NCBI RefSeq assembly: GCF_001544455.2
Contig: NZ_FCOC02000002.1
Coordinates: 372,001 to 436,000, forward strand
Origin: Caballeronia sordidicola
Lineage (GTDB): Bacteria > Pseudomonadota > Gammaproteobacteria > Burkholderiales > Burkholderiaceae
DNA: 64,000 nucleotides
Direction: 5' to 3'
The notes below the pieces were generated by a model. That model did not search any database and was not told the DNA's origin. It saw only the letters and a program-made list of their open reading frames with translations. Positions within the stretch are counted from its first letter, which is position 1, and each line of letters starts with the position of its first letter. Position numbers and translations under genes: made by a program. Of this stretch, positions 44,466-54,522 are shown in pieces.

Positions 44466-45994
44466 ACACAAATCCGCATCAAACGGATGCTGATGTTGTA
44501 GTGAGAAGTCTATCGGGTGCGCTATCCGGGACGGAACCTTCATACCATATAAAAACACGACCGGATGGCGATTTTTTAATACTCGAATTTGCATTCCTAA
44601 GCCCGCGCTTCTACGCTCTCGTAGATCAGATTAACGACGCTCTTCCTGAGGCTAACGTCTTTAAGGATCGAATGGGCGTTAGCGTTCGACCAAGTAAGCC
44701 CGCCAACGTTTTATCGATGCCGGAAACAGCTTTACTACAAAGAGAGCTAGCTGCAAGTCTCACTGTCGATAAAAATACGTTCGGTGCGGATTTTTTGAAT
44801 CGATATACCCCATCGGTCACCAATTTAGAAAAAGAGGTGGTGGTATCTGCCAATCATGTGGTATACGGACGAAGAGGCTCGGGAAAATCAAGCCTTTTAG
44901 CGTATGCAATGCATCAATTGCGGATACAGGGATTTCCATACTGTTGGATCGCCATGCAGACGTATGCTGCACGTAGCGACAAACAAGCGATCGCAAGCGT
45001 TCTCGCTGAAGTGTTTTCAGAGTCTGCGCAGTACGCTTCATCAGCCGCGGAATTTCACGCTATATCAACGGAGCTGTTGCTCCTTGGCGAAATTGAGGAC
45101 GAAGCGACTGCCGGGGTAAAGCTTACGCGGATGATTCCTAGGCTTAGAAAAGCTATATCCACAGTCTCGTCAGATACGAGGATGTTTACCATTTTTCTGG
45201 ATGATTTACATGTCTTAGATCAAAGACTTCAACCAGAGGTTCTGGCCTGCATCTACTCACTAACGCGTGGCAATAGCGCGTTTATAAAAGTATCTGGCAT
45301 AGAACAACTGACTAACCTATGGGATGGAGAGATAAAACGTGGAATGGAATCTCCCCACGATATTCAAACCTTAAAACTCGACCACAATCTGACAAGTCCT
45401 GATCAGTCCAAAAACCATATAAGCAGTATCCTAGACAAGCATGCTAAATATTGCGGCTTACCCGATATTGGTTATTTGGCGTCGGACGAATATATGGATC
45501 GCTTAGTATTATCTGCTGCCGCGGTGCCGCGAGACGCATTAAGTCTATTTTCCAAGTCGATATCCCGTTCATTACTAAAAGGTCAAAAAAGCGTTTCGAT
45601 TACAAGTTTAAATGCAGCCGCGTCCGATGCGATCGAAGAAAAACTTAAAGATGTTCAACAGGACCTGTTTAACAAAAGCGGAAACGACATCTCTGAGTAT
45701 CTTGACAAAGTAAAAGCCTTTTGCTCAAAGCAAAAGAAAAATGCTTTTTTAGTTAAAATATCAAACAAAAACGTAAGCTATTTTAATGTCCAGAAATTGG
45801 TGGCCTTGCGCTTCGTCCATGTCTTGCATGAAGGGATTACTCCTCACAAAGCAGGGGAACGCTACGTCGCGCTCATGCTTGATTACGGATTTTATGTTGG
45901 CATACGGACTGCGCGAAGTATGACGCTAATCCCCGACAAACCACGACAACTGATCGTCAAGGAATTAAGGACATTACCAATCTTGCCTACATAG
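44462..45994 (+). CDS. P-loop ATPase paired with the HEPN protein
   Basis: A 510-residue protein. An N-terminal domain of about 125 residues of unknown type is followed by a P-loop ATPase with Walker A YGRRGSGKSSLLAYA (135-149) and Walker B MFTIFLDDLH (241-250), resembling AAA+/STAND-type ATPases. The C-terminal 150 residues are Lys-rich and look winged-helix-like (FNVQKLVALRFVHVL region). There are no membrane segments. Codon use is AT-rich like the HEPN gene and unlike the neighbours. Its ATG overlaps the HEPN stop, so both proteins are made together. A role in sensing an invader and controlling the HEPN RNase is inference. Confidence 0.65.
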   Translation: MNTNPHQTDADVVVRSLSGALSGTEPSYHIKTRPDGDFLILEFAFLSPRFYALVDQINDALPEANVFKDRMGVSVRPSKPANVLSMPETALLQRELAASLTVDKNTFGADFLNRYTPSVTNLEKEVVVSANHVVYGRRGSGKSSLLAYAMHQLRIQGFPYCWIAMQTYAARSDKQAIASVLAEVFSESAQYASSAAEFHAISTELLLLGEIEDEATAGVKLTRMIPRLRKAISTVSSDTRMFTIFLDDLHVLDQRLQPEVLACIYSLTRGNSAFIKVSGIEQLTNLWDGEIKRGMESPHDIQTLKLDHNLTSPDQSKNHISSILDKHAKYCGLPDIGYLASDEYMDRLVLSAAAVPRDALSLFSKSISRSLLKGQKSVSITSLNAAASDAIEEKLKDVQQDLFNKSGNDISEYLDKVKAFCSKQKKNAFLVKISNKNVSYFNVQKLVALRFVHVLHEGITPHKAGERYVALMLDYGFYVGIRTARSMTLIPDKPRQLIVKELRTLPILPT

Positions 45995-46014
45995 CTTGCC
46001 ATCCTGCGCGGCGC

Positions 46015-46794
46015 TCAGCCGCGCACCTTCCAGTCGTAATCGATAATCAACGGCGCATGATCGCTGAACTTTATCTCGCGGAAAACCGAGGTCGCGGTCG
46101 CGGTATCGGCAACGCCCTTGGTCGCGATCTGATAATCGATCCGCCACCCCACGTTCTTCGCGTACGCCTGTCCCCGATTACTCCACCACGTATATTGCTC
46201 GGGCCGCTGATCGAGCGTCCTGAACACATCCACGTAGGATTTTTCATCGAATAACTGGGTGAGCCATGCGCGCTCTTCCGGCAGGCAACCGGAATTCTTC
46301 TGGTTGCTTTTCCAGTTCTTGATATCGATTTCCTTGTGCACGATATTCACGTCGCCACACAGGATCACCTCACGGGTCGCCGCCAGTTTCTCGAGATGCG
46401 GCATGAACTCGGCCATGAACCGGTACTTTGCCTGCTGCCGCTCTTCACCGCTGGAGCCTGAAGGCACATAAACCGAAATCACGGACAAATCGCCGAAACG
46501 CGCTTCCACATAACGCCCTTCGGGATCGAATTCCGTACTGCCAAATCCGATGATCACTTCATCCGGTTCGTGCTTCGTATAAAGCCCCGCGCCGGAGTAG
46601 CCCTTCTTCACGGCATGCTGGAAATATCCCTGGAATCCGTGCGGTGCCAGAAATTCCGGGGTCAGGTCGTCCTGCGAGCACTTGATTTCCTGTACGCACA
46701 CAACGTCTGCGTCCTGTTGACCGAACCAGTCGAAAAATCCTTTCTTCGCAGCCGAACGAATACCGTTCAAATTCGCGGTGATGACACGAAACAT
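46015..46794 (-). CDS. xth: Exodeoxyribonuclease III
   Basis: A 259-residue AP endonuclease/3'-exonuclease of the EEP fold. Catalytic landmarks are TANLNGIRSA (Asn), VVCVQEIK (Glu), LCGDVNIVHKEID (Asp/Asn), GWRIDYQ and FSDHAPLI (Asp-His). It repairs abasic sites and damaged 3' ends. The gene ends 20 bases from the convergent ATPase gene of the AT-rich insertion. Confidence 0.95.
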   Translation of the reverse strand: MFRVITANLNGIRSAAKKGFFDWFGQQDADVVCVQEIKCSQDDLTPEFLAPHGFQGYFQHAVKKGYSGAGLYTKHEPDEVIIGFGSTEFDPEGRYVEARFGDLSVISVYVPSGSSGEERQQAKYRFMAEFMPHLEKLAATREVILCGDVNIVHKEIDIKNWKSNQKNSGCLPEERAWLTQLFDEKSYVDVFRTLDQRPEQYTWWSNRGQAYAKNVGWRIDYQIATKGVADTATATSVFREIKFSDHAPLIIDYDWKVRG

Positions 46795-46818
46795 GAAGCG
46801 TCCTTATATGTTGGTAAA

Positions 46819-47655
46819 CTACTCGACCTTGATTCCCTTCAGCGATTCTTTCGCTGGCGGATATTCGAGCTTCAAATCCTGCAGGGTCCGCGTGATCAAT
46901 TCCGCGACCATGACATTACGATGCGTTTTTGAATCAGCGGGAATGACAAACCATGGCGCAAATTCGGTCGACGTAGCGCCGAGCGCGTCCGCATAAGCTT
47001 GCTGATAATCGTCCCATTGCTTTCGTGCTTCGAGATCGGCCGGATCGAATCTCCAATGCTTTTCCGGATTATCGATGCGCGCCTGCAAGCGCGCTTTCTG
47101 CTCGTCCTTCGAAATATGCAAAAGGCATTTCACGATAGTCGTGCCGTTATCGGCTAAAAGCGCTTCAAAGTTGCGTATATGCGCGTATCGCCGCTCACAT
47201 TCGGCTTTGTCGATTTGTTTCAGCACCCGCGGCACGAGCACATCTTCATACTGGCTGCGATTAAATACGGTCAGTTCGCCCGCAGCCGGCGCCTGCGAAT
47301 GAACGCGCCACAAAAAATCATGCGCCGCTTCAACTTCGGAAGGCGCCTTGAACGGCACAATTCGTAATCCGAGCGGATCGACGTCCTGGAAAATGCCGCG
47401 AATGGTGCCATCCTTGCCGCTTGTATCCATGCCCTGCAAGATCAGCAAGACGCGTTGCTTGCGCTGCGTGTGCAACTTGTCCTGCAATGTGTCGAGCGCC
47501 GCGTTCAACTCGCTCAAACGCGCGCGATCTTCGTCTTTCGATCCCAACGAAAATGGCTTCGATGCGGAGTCAATAGAAGCAAGATCAAAGGCTTTCGGCT
47601 TCTTTGAATCGAAATAAGGCACGCGATAATCGTCGAGATCAGGTTTCTTGGCCAC
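46819..47655 (-). CDS. ppk2: Polyphosphate kinase 2
   Basis: A 278-residue PPK2-family enzyme with Walker A GMDTSGKDGTI, the lid/Walker B region VFNRSQYEDVLVPRV and the C-terminal PWFVIPADSKTHRN. I choose GTG 47655 because GGGAG lies seven bases upstream; the frame is open to 47676. It transfers phosphate between polyphosphate and nucleotides; direction and nucleotide preference cannot be read. xth follows 24 bases later in the same direction. Confidence 0.9.
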   Translation of the reverse strand: MAKKPDLDDYRVPYFDSKKPKAFDLASIDSASKPFSLGSKDEDRARLSELNAALDTLQDKLHTQRKQRVLLILQGMDTSGKDGTIRGIFQDVDPLGLRIVPFKAPSEVEAAHDFLWRVHSQAPAAGELTVFNRSQYEDVLVPRVLKQIDKAECERRYAHIRNFEALLADNGTTIVKCLLHISKDEQKARLQARIDNPEKHWRFDPADLEARKQWDDYQQAYADALGATSTEFAPWFVIPADSKTHRNVMVAELITRTLQDLKLEYPPAKESLKGIKVE

Positions 47656-47751
47656 GCACGCGCTCCCGCTTACCACCGTTCTTAAAACAAAGGGTTGCTG
47701 CCAGACCAGCCCAGCAGCAACCCACGAGTACTTCAGCCGTCAGTCATTGAA

Positions 47752-49230
47752 TCAAGAGGATAATTTCTTCTTCAAAAGTTCGTTGACTTGCTGCGGATTC
47801 GCCTTGCCTTTCGTCGCTTTCATTGCCTGGCCAATCAGCGCGTTGAACGCCTTTTCCTTGCCCGAGCGATATTCATCGACCGACTTCTGATTGGCGGCCA
47901 TCACTTCGTCAATAATCGCTTCCAGCGCGCCCGAATCCGAAATCTGCTTCAACCCCTTCGCTTCGATAATCCGGTCGGCCGCCGCTTCGTCGGTGGCTTT
48001 CTCTTCCCAGATCGCCTGGACAATATCCTTCGCGATCTTGTTCGAGATAGTGCCGTCTGCAATGCGCTGGATCACGAGTGCAAGCTGCGCGGGAGAAACG
48101 GGCGAGTTACCAATATCCAGCGATTCGCGATTCAGTTGCGACGATACTTCGCCCATCAACCAGTTTGCCGCGAGCTTGGCGTTCGCGTCGCCGGTTTTGG
48201 CGACCACCGCTTCGAAGTAAGCAGACATGGCTTGCGACGACGTCAGTCCGACCGCGTCGTACGGCGTAACGCCGTACTCCAGGACAAACCGCGTCTGCAT
48301 GGCTTCCGGCAACTCCGGCAACTCACTGCGAACGCGCGCAATCCACGCTTCGTCTATCACCAAAGGCATCAGATCCGGATCAGGGAAATAGCGGTAATCG
48401 TGCGCGTCTTCCTTGCTGCGCATGGATCGCGTTTCGCGCTTGTCCGGATCGTACAGACGCGTTTCCTGCACAACCGTGCCGCCGTCTTCAATCAACTCAA
48501 TCTGCCGGCGCACTTCATATTGAATCGCTTCTTCGAGAAAACGGAACGAATTCAGGTTCTTGATCTCGGCGCGCGTGCCGAACTCGGCCTGGCCGACCGG
48601 ACGCACCGACACGTTCGCGTCGCAGCGGAACGATCCTTCCTGCATGTTGCCATCGCAAATGCCGAGCCATTGCACGAGCGTATGCAAGCTCTTTGCATAC
48701 GCCACGGCTTCGGCGGCGCTGCGCATTTCCGGCTCCGTCACGATCTCGAGCAACGGCGTGCCCGCGCGATTCAAATCAATACCGGTCATGCCCGCGAAGT
48801 CTTCATGCAACGACTTGCCCGCGTCTTCTTCCAGATGCGCGCGCGTCAGGTTGACGGTTTTATCGTATGCGGCCTTGCCGGTTTTCTCGTTCGCCGGAAC
48901 GTGAATCGTGACGCTGCCGCCCTGCACGACCGGAATCTCGAACTGGCTGATCTGATAGCCCTTCGGCAGATCGGGATAGAAATAGTTTTTACGCGCGAAA
49001 ATGCTGCGCGGCGCGATCGTCGCGCCTATCGCAAGGCCCAGGCGAATCGCGCGCTCCACGGCGCCGCGGTTCATTACAGGCAAGGAACCGGGCAAGGCCA
49101 GATCGACCGGACAGGCTTGCGTGTTCGGCTCGGCGCCGAATTGCGTGGCGGCGCCCGAGAAAATCTTGGAGACCGTCGACAACTGCGCGTGCGTCTCAAG
49201 ACCAATCACAACTTCCCACTGCATATTCAT
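47752..49230 (-). CDS. gatB: Asp/Glu-tRNA amidotransferase subunit B
   Basis: A 492-residue GatB with the start [19 protein letters not shown], the metal/tRNA region [15 protein letters not shown], and [14 protein letters not shown]-terminal YqeY-like domain ends in [15 protein letters not shown]. Within GatCAB it activates misacylated Glu-tRNA-Gln or Asp-tRNA-Asn and accepts ammonia from GatA. Its ATG overlaps the gatA stop. Confidence 0.97.
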   Translation of the reverse strand: MNMQWEVVIGLETHAQLSTVSKIFSGAATQFGAEPNTQACPVDLALPGSLPVMNRGAVERAIRLGLAIGATIAPRSIFARKNYFYPDLPKGYQISQFEIPVVQGGSVTIHVPANEKTGKAAYDKTVNLTRAHLEEDAGKSLHEDFAGMTGIDLNRAGTPLLEIVTEPEMRSAAEAVAYAKSLHTLVQWLGICDGNMQEGSFRCDANVSVRPVGQAEFGTRAEIKNLNSFRFLEEAIQYEVRRQIELIEDGGTVVQETRLYDPDKRETRSMRSKEDAHDYRYFPDPDLMPLVIDEAWIARVRSELPELPEAMQTRFVLEYGVTPYDAVGLTSSQAMSAYFEAVVAKTGDANAKLAANWLMGEVSSQLNRESLDIGNSPVSPAQLALVIQRIADGTISNKIAKDIVQAIWEEKATDEAAADRIIEAKGLKQISDSGALEAIIDEVMAANQKSVDEYRSGKEKAFNALIGQAMKATKGKANPQQVNELLKKKLSS

Positions 49231-50798
49231 GCCTCCCGCCGAGCCGCCTCAAGGGAGGCATGCGCTCCCCCGGGGGACAGCGAATCAGTTGAGCGTGGGG
49301 ACAGTTCCTCCCACGCCGGTGATTTCAAATGCCAGTCAGTCGCGCGCTGAAATGCGTCGGCGACCTGCAGCAACCGGGCTTCGTTGAAATAGTTGCCGAT
49401 GATCTGCAAGCCAACCGGCCGCGTGGCATGCGCCGAGCCCGCGGCGCCAAAGCCGCACGGCACGCTCATGCCCGGCAAGCCGGCGAGACTGATCGACAAC
49501 GTGTAGATATCGGCGAGATACATCTGGACGGGATCGTCGGTTTTCTCGCCGAGATTCCATGCAACCGATGGAGCGACTGGTCCCATGATGACATCGCAAT
49601 GTTTGAATGCTTCCTGGAAATCCTGAGCGATGATGCGGCGGATTTTCTGCGCCTGCAGGTAATACGCGTCGTAGTAGCCGTGCGACAACACGTAAGCGCC
49701 GACCAGAATCCGGCGCTTCACTTCCGGGCCGAAACCTTCGGCGCGCGACTTCTTGTACATATCGAGCAGGTCGGTGTACCCGGCCGCGCGATGGCCATAA
49801 CGCACGCCATCGAAACGCGACAGATTAGAAGACGCTTCCGCCGGCGCGATGATGTAGTACACAGGAATGGACAACTCGGTCTTCGGCAACGAAACATCGA
49901 CGAGCGTTGCGCCTAGCGCCTCGTATTGCTTCAGCGCGGCGTCCACGGCGCTGCGGACTTCGGCGCTGAGTCCTTCGCCAAAAAACTCTTTCGGCAAGCC
50001 GATGCGCAAGCCCGCAAGCGGTTTGTTCGCGTCATGACCGGACCACGGCTGGCCGAGATAGCGTGTGTAGTCCTCGTCGTCACGTTCGAGGCTGGTAGAG
50101 TCGCGCGGATCGAACGATGCAATCGCGTTGAGCAGCACGCCGCAATCGGCGGCGCTGCGGGCCATCGGTCCGCCCTGATCCAGCGACGAGGCGAACGCAA
50201 TCATGCCGTAACGCGAAACGCGTCCATACGTGGGCTTGATTCCGGTAATGCCGGTGAACGATGCCGGCTGGCGAATCGAGCCGCCCGTATCCGTGCCGGT
50301 GGCAGCGGGCGCGAGCCGCGCGGCGACCGCCGCGGCCGAGCCGCCCGACGATCCGCCCGGCACGGCTTTCAGGTCCCACGGATTCTTTACAGCGCCGAAG
50401 TACGAGTTCTCGTTCGACGAACCCATCGCGAATTCGTCCATGTTGGTCTTGCCGAGCGTCACCACGCCCGCGCTCTTCAAGCGCTCGACAACGGTGGCAT
50501 CGAACGGGCTCGTGTAGTTTTCGAGCATCTTCGATCCCGCCGTCGACGTCCAGCCGCGCGTGACGAACACGTCCTTGTGCGCGATCGGCAGGCCGGTGAG
50601 CGGACCTGCTTCGCCTTTGGCAATAAGCGCGTCGGCCGCTTTGGCTTGCTCGAGGGTGAGATCGTGATCGACGCTGATGAACGCGTTGAGATCACAGGCG
50701 GCGTCGATACGCTGCAGAAACACCTGCGCGAGTTCGACGGCAGAGATGGTTTTTGCGTCGAGTGCCGCGCGCAGTTCGGTCAAGCTTTTCTGATGCAT
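49227..50798 (-). CDS. gatA: Asp/Glu-tRNA amidotransferase subunit A
   Basis: A 523-residue amidase-signature protein from ATG 50798, preceded by AGGAAG (the frame is open to 50822). The Ser-cis-Ser-Lys triad is seen as Lys in LPIAHKDVF and the serines in [20 protein letters not shown] and [12 protein letters not shown]. It releases ammonia from glutamine for GatB. The last 30 residues are a Ser/Ala-rich tail beyond the usual C-terminus. Confidence 0.96.
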   Translation of the reverse strand: MHQKSLTELRAALDAKTISAVELAQVFLQRIDAACDLNAFISVDHDLTLEQAKAADALIAKGEAGPLTGLPIAHKDVFVTRGWTSTAGSKMLENYTSPFDATVVERLKSAGVVTLGKTNMDEFAMGSSNENSYFGAVKNPWDLKAVPGGSSGGSAAAVAARLAPAATGTDTGGSIRQPASFTGITGIKPTYGRVSRYGMIAFASSLDQGGPMARSAADCGVLLNAIASFDPRDSTSLERDDEDYTRYLGQPWSGHDANKPLAGLRIGLPKEFFGEGLSAEVRSAVDAALKQYEALGATLVDVSLPKTELSIPVYYIIAPAEASSNLSRFDGVRYGHRAAGYTDLLDMYKKSRAEGFGPEVKRRILVGAYVLSHGYYDAYYLQAQKIRRIIAQDFQEAFKHCDVIMGPVAPSVAWNLGEKTDDPVQMYLADIYTLSISLAGLPGMSVPCGFGAAGSAHATRPVGLQIIGNYFNEARLLQVADAFQRATDWHLKSPAWEELSPRSTDSLSPGGAHASLEAARREA

Positions 50799-50845
50799 TG
50801 CGTTCTTCCTGATAGACGCCATGTGCCGCGCCTTTTAATTTTCGT

Positions 50846-50892
50846 GCGATGTTGCGTTGCTGTGTCGTTGCCGTTGCGTTGCCGTTGCAATT
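50846..50892. repeat. Short CGTTGC-type tandem repeats between gatC and gatA
   Basis: GTTGC/CGTTGC units recur about seven times in some 45 bases, slightly degenerate. They lie in the untranslated gap of the gatCAB transcript. No function is apparent. Confidence 0.7.
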
Positions 50893-50904
50893 CGGCCGCG
50901 CCGC

Positions 50905-51204
50905 CTATTCGATCACTTTCGGCACGAGATACAAGCCGTCGCGCACGGCGGGCGCGGGCCGCTGGAACTCTTCCCGGTTTACACGCTCTGTAACAGCGTC
51001 GTTTCGCAAACGCAGTTCGACTTGCTGGATCTGTTCGATCGGATGAGCAAGCGGTTCGATTCCTGTGGTGTCCACAGCTTGCATCTGCTCCACGAGACCG
51101 AAGAAATCATTCAGGCGCGCGAGAGTCGGTTCGGCTTCGTGCTCGGGCAACTCCAGCCGCGCGAGGTGCGCAATGCGTTTTACATCGGTCAGGGTCAGAG
51201 ACAT
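50905..51204 (-). CDS. gatC: Asp/Glu-tRNA amidotransferase subunit C
   Basis: A 99-residue GatC from the conserved start [19 protein letters not shown] (ATG 51204; another ATG lies three codons earlier). The C-terminus [13 protein letters not shown] is the usual GatC ending. It tethers GatA to GatB. It is the first gene of gatCAB, followed by a 106-base gap to gatA that contains several CGTTGC repeats. Confidence 0.95.
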   Translation of the reverse strand: MSLTLTDVKRIAHLARLELPEHEAEPTLARLNDFFGLVEQMQAVDTTGIEPLAHPIEQIQQVELRLRNDAVTERVNREEFQRPAPAVRDGLYLVPKVIE

Positions 51205-51573
51205 ATGTTTCACCGGTCTATTTTTACGACTTTCGCACTAAAAACAGCGCGACTTCAATTCGAGATAAGGAGCCTTAGAAAGCAGGCCTGACGATGGCAA
51301 AATGTACCGTCCTTTTCCTTCGAATACCCCAAAATTATAAGGTATCATTACGCGTTCGACCCAAATCCGGATCGACTTGCCAGCGGCCTTTTCTTTGTTA
51401 CAGGTTTTTAAGAGAAATGTGCGCCTGGTTTGCTTGCATCCTCCGGTAGATTTTCTTCGCAGTCTTGCAATGTTCGCGACCAGTTAAGTCCGGCTGCAGG
51501 CTGTCATTTTTTTCCGCTGCCGTCCTTTGGCGCTCGAAGCGAGGCACGGCTCCCAGCGAGACAGGATTTTTGA
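51205..51573. other. Divergent promoter region of gatCAB and mreB
   Basis: About 370 bases without a gene. On the minus strand a perfect TATAAT (51340-51335) is a candidate -10 element for gatCAB. The AT-rich stretch around 51330-51350 may also serve mreB (TATCAT at 51343-51348). The mreB leader would then be over 200 bases. Confidence 0.45.
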
Positions 51574-52617
<1,044 letters not shown>

Positions 52618-52816
52618 GCCTTGACGCCTTTTACGAAGGCGCCCACAGCACGCACTCGCTCAATGGAACAACTGCGACGTGCGCGAGGTATGCGACTTGC
52701 GCAAGCGTTCATGTGGCCCGGTCTTACCCGGGCTGCAACGCGCTGCGCCGGGCAGGGCCGCCGCTCCACGCGGGCCCGCAGCATCGATTTAACTGCTCAC
52801 GCCCTCGGCGCCGACC

Positions 52817-53935
52817 ATGGAATACAGTCCGCCGCCACTCTTTAAGCAAGGTCCATCCGCTCTCGCGCGATTGATCTTCTTCGTGGTGCTCGCTATCGCC
52901 TTGCTGATCTCCGACGCACGTTTCAACACGCTTGAAATCGTGCGCGGCGTGCTGGGCGCGGGGTTATACCCGTTGCAGCGCGCCGCGCTCGTGCCGCGCG
53001 ACATCTTCATGGGCGCCGCCGATCTGGCGGTGACCAGCGCAAACCTGCGTACCGAAAATTCGAAGCTGAAGGAAAAGAACCTGGAGTTGTCGGTGAAAGC
53101 GGGCGACGCGTCTCAGCTCAACGTCGAGAATGCGCATTTGCGTTCGCTGTTGCAGCTTCAAGCGCGCGCTGTCACGCAAACCATTCCTGTTGAAGTGCAA
53201 TACGACACGCGCGATCCCTTCACGCAGAAAGTCGTGATTGGCAAGGGTTCGCAGCAAGGCATTCAGGACGGCGCGCCGGTTGTCAACGAAGACGGCGTGA
53301 TCGGCCAGATCACACGTGTGTTCCCGCTGCAATCCGAAGTCACGCTGCTTTCCGACAAGGACCAGGCTGTGCCCGTGCAGATAGTGCGCACCGGATTGCG
53401 CAGCGTGATTTATGGCACGCCGAAGGGCGACACGCTCGACCTGCGTTTCGTGCCCATCAGCGCCGACGTACAAACCGGCGACCAGCTCGTGACAAGTGGC
53501 CTGGACGGAATCTATCCGCCGGGGTTGCCGGTGGCGAAGGTCGTGCGCGTCGATAAACAAGCCGATACCGCGTTCGCTCGCGTTGTCTGCCTGCCCATTG
53601 CGCCAGTGCGCGGCGCGCGCCAGTTGCTCGTGCTGCATTACGAGGTCAACCAGCCGCCGAATCCTGAAGAGATAGAGGCCGCGGCCGCCGCGAAGGAAGC
53701 GAAGGAAAACAAAGGCAAGAAAAAGGCGTCGCCCGCGAAAAGCGGCAGCGCGCCGGCCGCGGCAAATCCGGCTCCTGCCTCAACGCCGGCGGCGCCGGCC
53801 GCAACCGCATCCGACGCTGCCGCGAACAAGGCGGAAGCCGCTGCCGTGAAGAAACCCGAGCCCAGGGTAAGCAGGAAATCCGAGCACGCCAGGAAAGAGC
53901 CTGTCCGCAAGCCCGCGCCCGGAGTCACGCCATGA
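52817..53935 (+). CDS. mreC: Rod-shape determining protein MreC
   Basis: A 372-residue periplasmic protein with one N-terminal membrane helix (about residues 14-34), a coiled coil (about 65-105: LRTENSKLKEKNLELSVKAG) and the MreC beta domain (RDPFTQKVVIGKGSQQGIQD, GVIGQITRV). The last 95 residues are Ala/Lys/Pro-rich, ending GVTP, longer than in enterobacteria. It links MreB to PBP2 and RodA. The stop overlaps mreD (ATGA). Confidence 0.95.
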   Translation: MEYSPPPLFKQGPSALARLIFFVVLAIALLISDARFNTLEIVRGVLGAGLYPLQRAALVPRDIFMGAADLAVTSANLRTENSKLKEKNLELSVKAGDASQLNVENAHLRSLLQLQARAVTQTIPVEVQYDTRDPFTQKVVIGKGSQQGIQDGAPVVNEDGVIGQITRVFPLQSEVTLLSDKDQAVPVQIVRTGLRSVIYGTPKGDTLDLRFVPISADVQTGDQLVTSGLDGIYPPGLPVAKVVRVDKQADTAFARVVCLPIAPVRGARQLLVLHYEVNQPPNPEEIEAAAAAKEAKENKGKKKASPAKSGSAPAAANPAPASTPAAPAATASDAAANKAEAAAVKKPEPRVSRKSEHARKEPVRKPAPGVTP

Positions 53936-54444
53936 GCCGCCCGCAATACATCCTGCAGCCGGTCAATCCGTACTTCATTACTTTCAGCCTCGCCGCTGCG
54001 TTCCTGCTCAACCTGATGCCGTGGGGCCGGATGTTCGGCGTGCCTGATTTCGTGGCTGTGGTCTTGTTGTTCTGGAACGTTCACCAGCCGCGTCGTGTCG
54101 GAATGGGCATCGCGTTTTTGCTCGGCATGTTGATGGACGTTCACAATGCAAGTCTGCTCGGTGAGCATGCACTCGCGTATACGCTGCTGTCGTACGGCGC
54201 CATTACCATTCACAGGCGCGTATTGTGGATGTCGTTGCCGGTGCAGACGTTCGTGGTCGCGCCATTGCTGATTGGCGCGCAGATCGTTCCGTTCGTGATT
54301 CGCCTCTTGACCGGCGCGGCGTTTCCCGGCTGGGGTTATCTGATCGATGGATTCGTGGAAGCCATTTTGTGGCCGCTCGCCAGTTTCTTGCTGCTGATTC
54401 CGCAGCGCCGCGCCACCGATCCCGACGACACACGTCCCATCTGA
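53932..54444 (+). CDS. mreD: Rod-shape determining protein MreD
   Basis: A 170-residue inner-membrane protein with about five helices, including FSLAAAFLLNLMPWGRMFGV and FLLGMLMDVHNASLLGEHA, typical of MreD. It is translationally coupled to mreC and belongs to the elongasome. Confidence 0.93.
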   Translation: MSRPQYILQPVNPYFITFSLAAAFLLNLMPWGRMFGVPDFVAVVLLFWNVHQPRRVGMGIAFLLGMLMDVHNASLLGEHALAYTLLSYGAITIHRRVLWMSLPVQTFVVAPLLIGAQIVPFVIRLLTGAAFPGWGYLIDGFVEAILWPLASFLLLIPQRRATDPDDTRPI

Positions 54445-54522
54445 GTTGATTCAAGCGCCTGTCCGCGTGTCTGCCAAGCCGCACACCACAGTCGCCATAC
54501 ACGCGGTCCCCGCGAAGATTGC

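Noticed and set aside
46004..46024. Hairpin TGCGCGGC/GCCGCGCA at the junction of the HEPN-ATPase insertion and xth as an attachment site
   Set aside because: It overlaps the xth stop region and has no matching copy at the left junction near 43911-43955; no att-like direct repeat was seen.
47788..49350. 520-residue plus-strand ORF across gatB
   Set aside because: Antisense of gatB; Arg/Phe-rich composition without family features.
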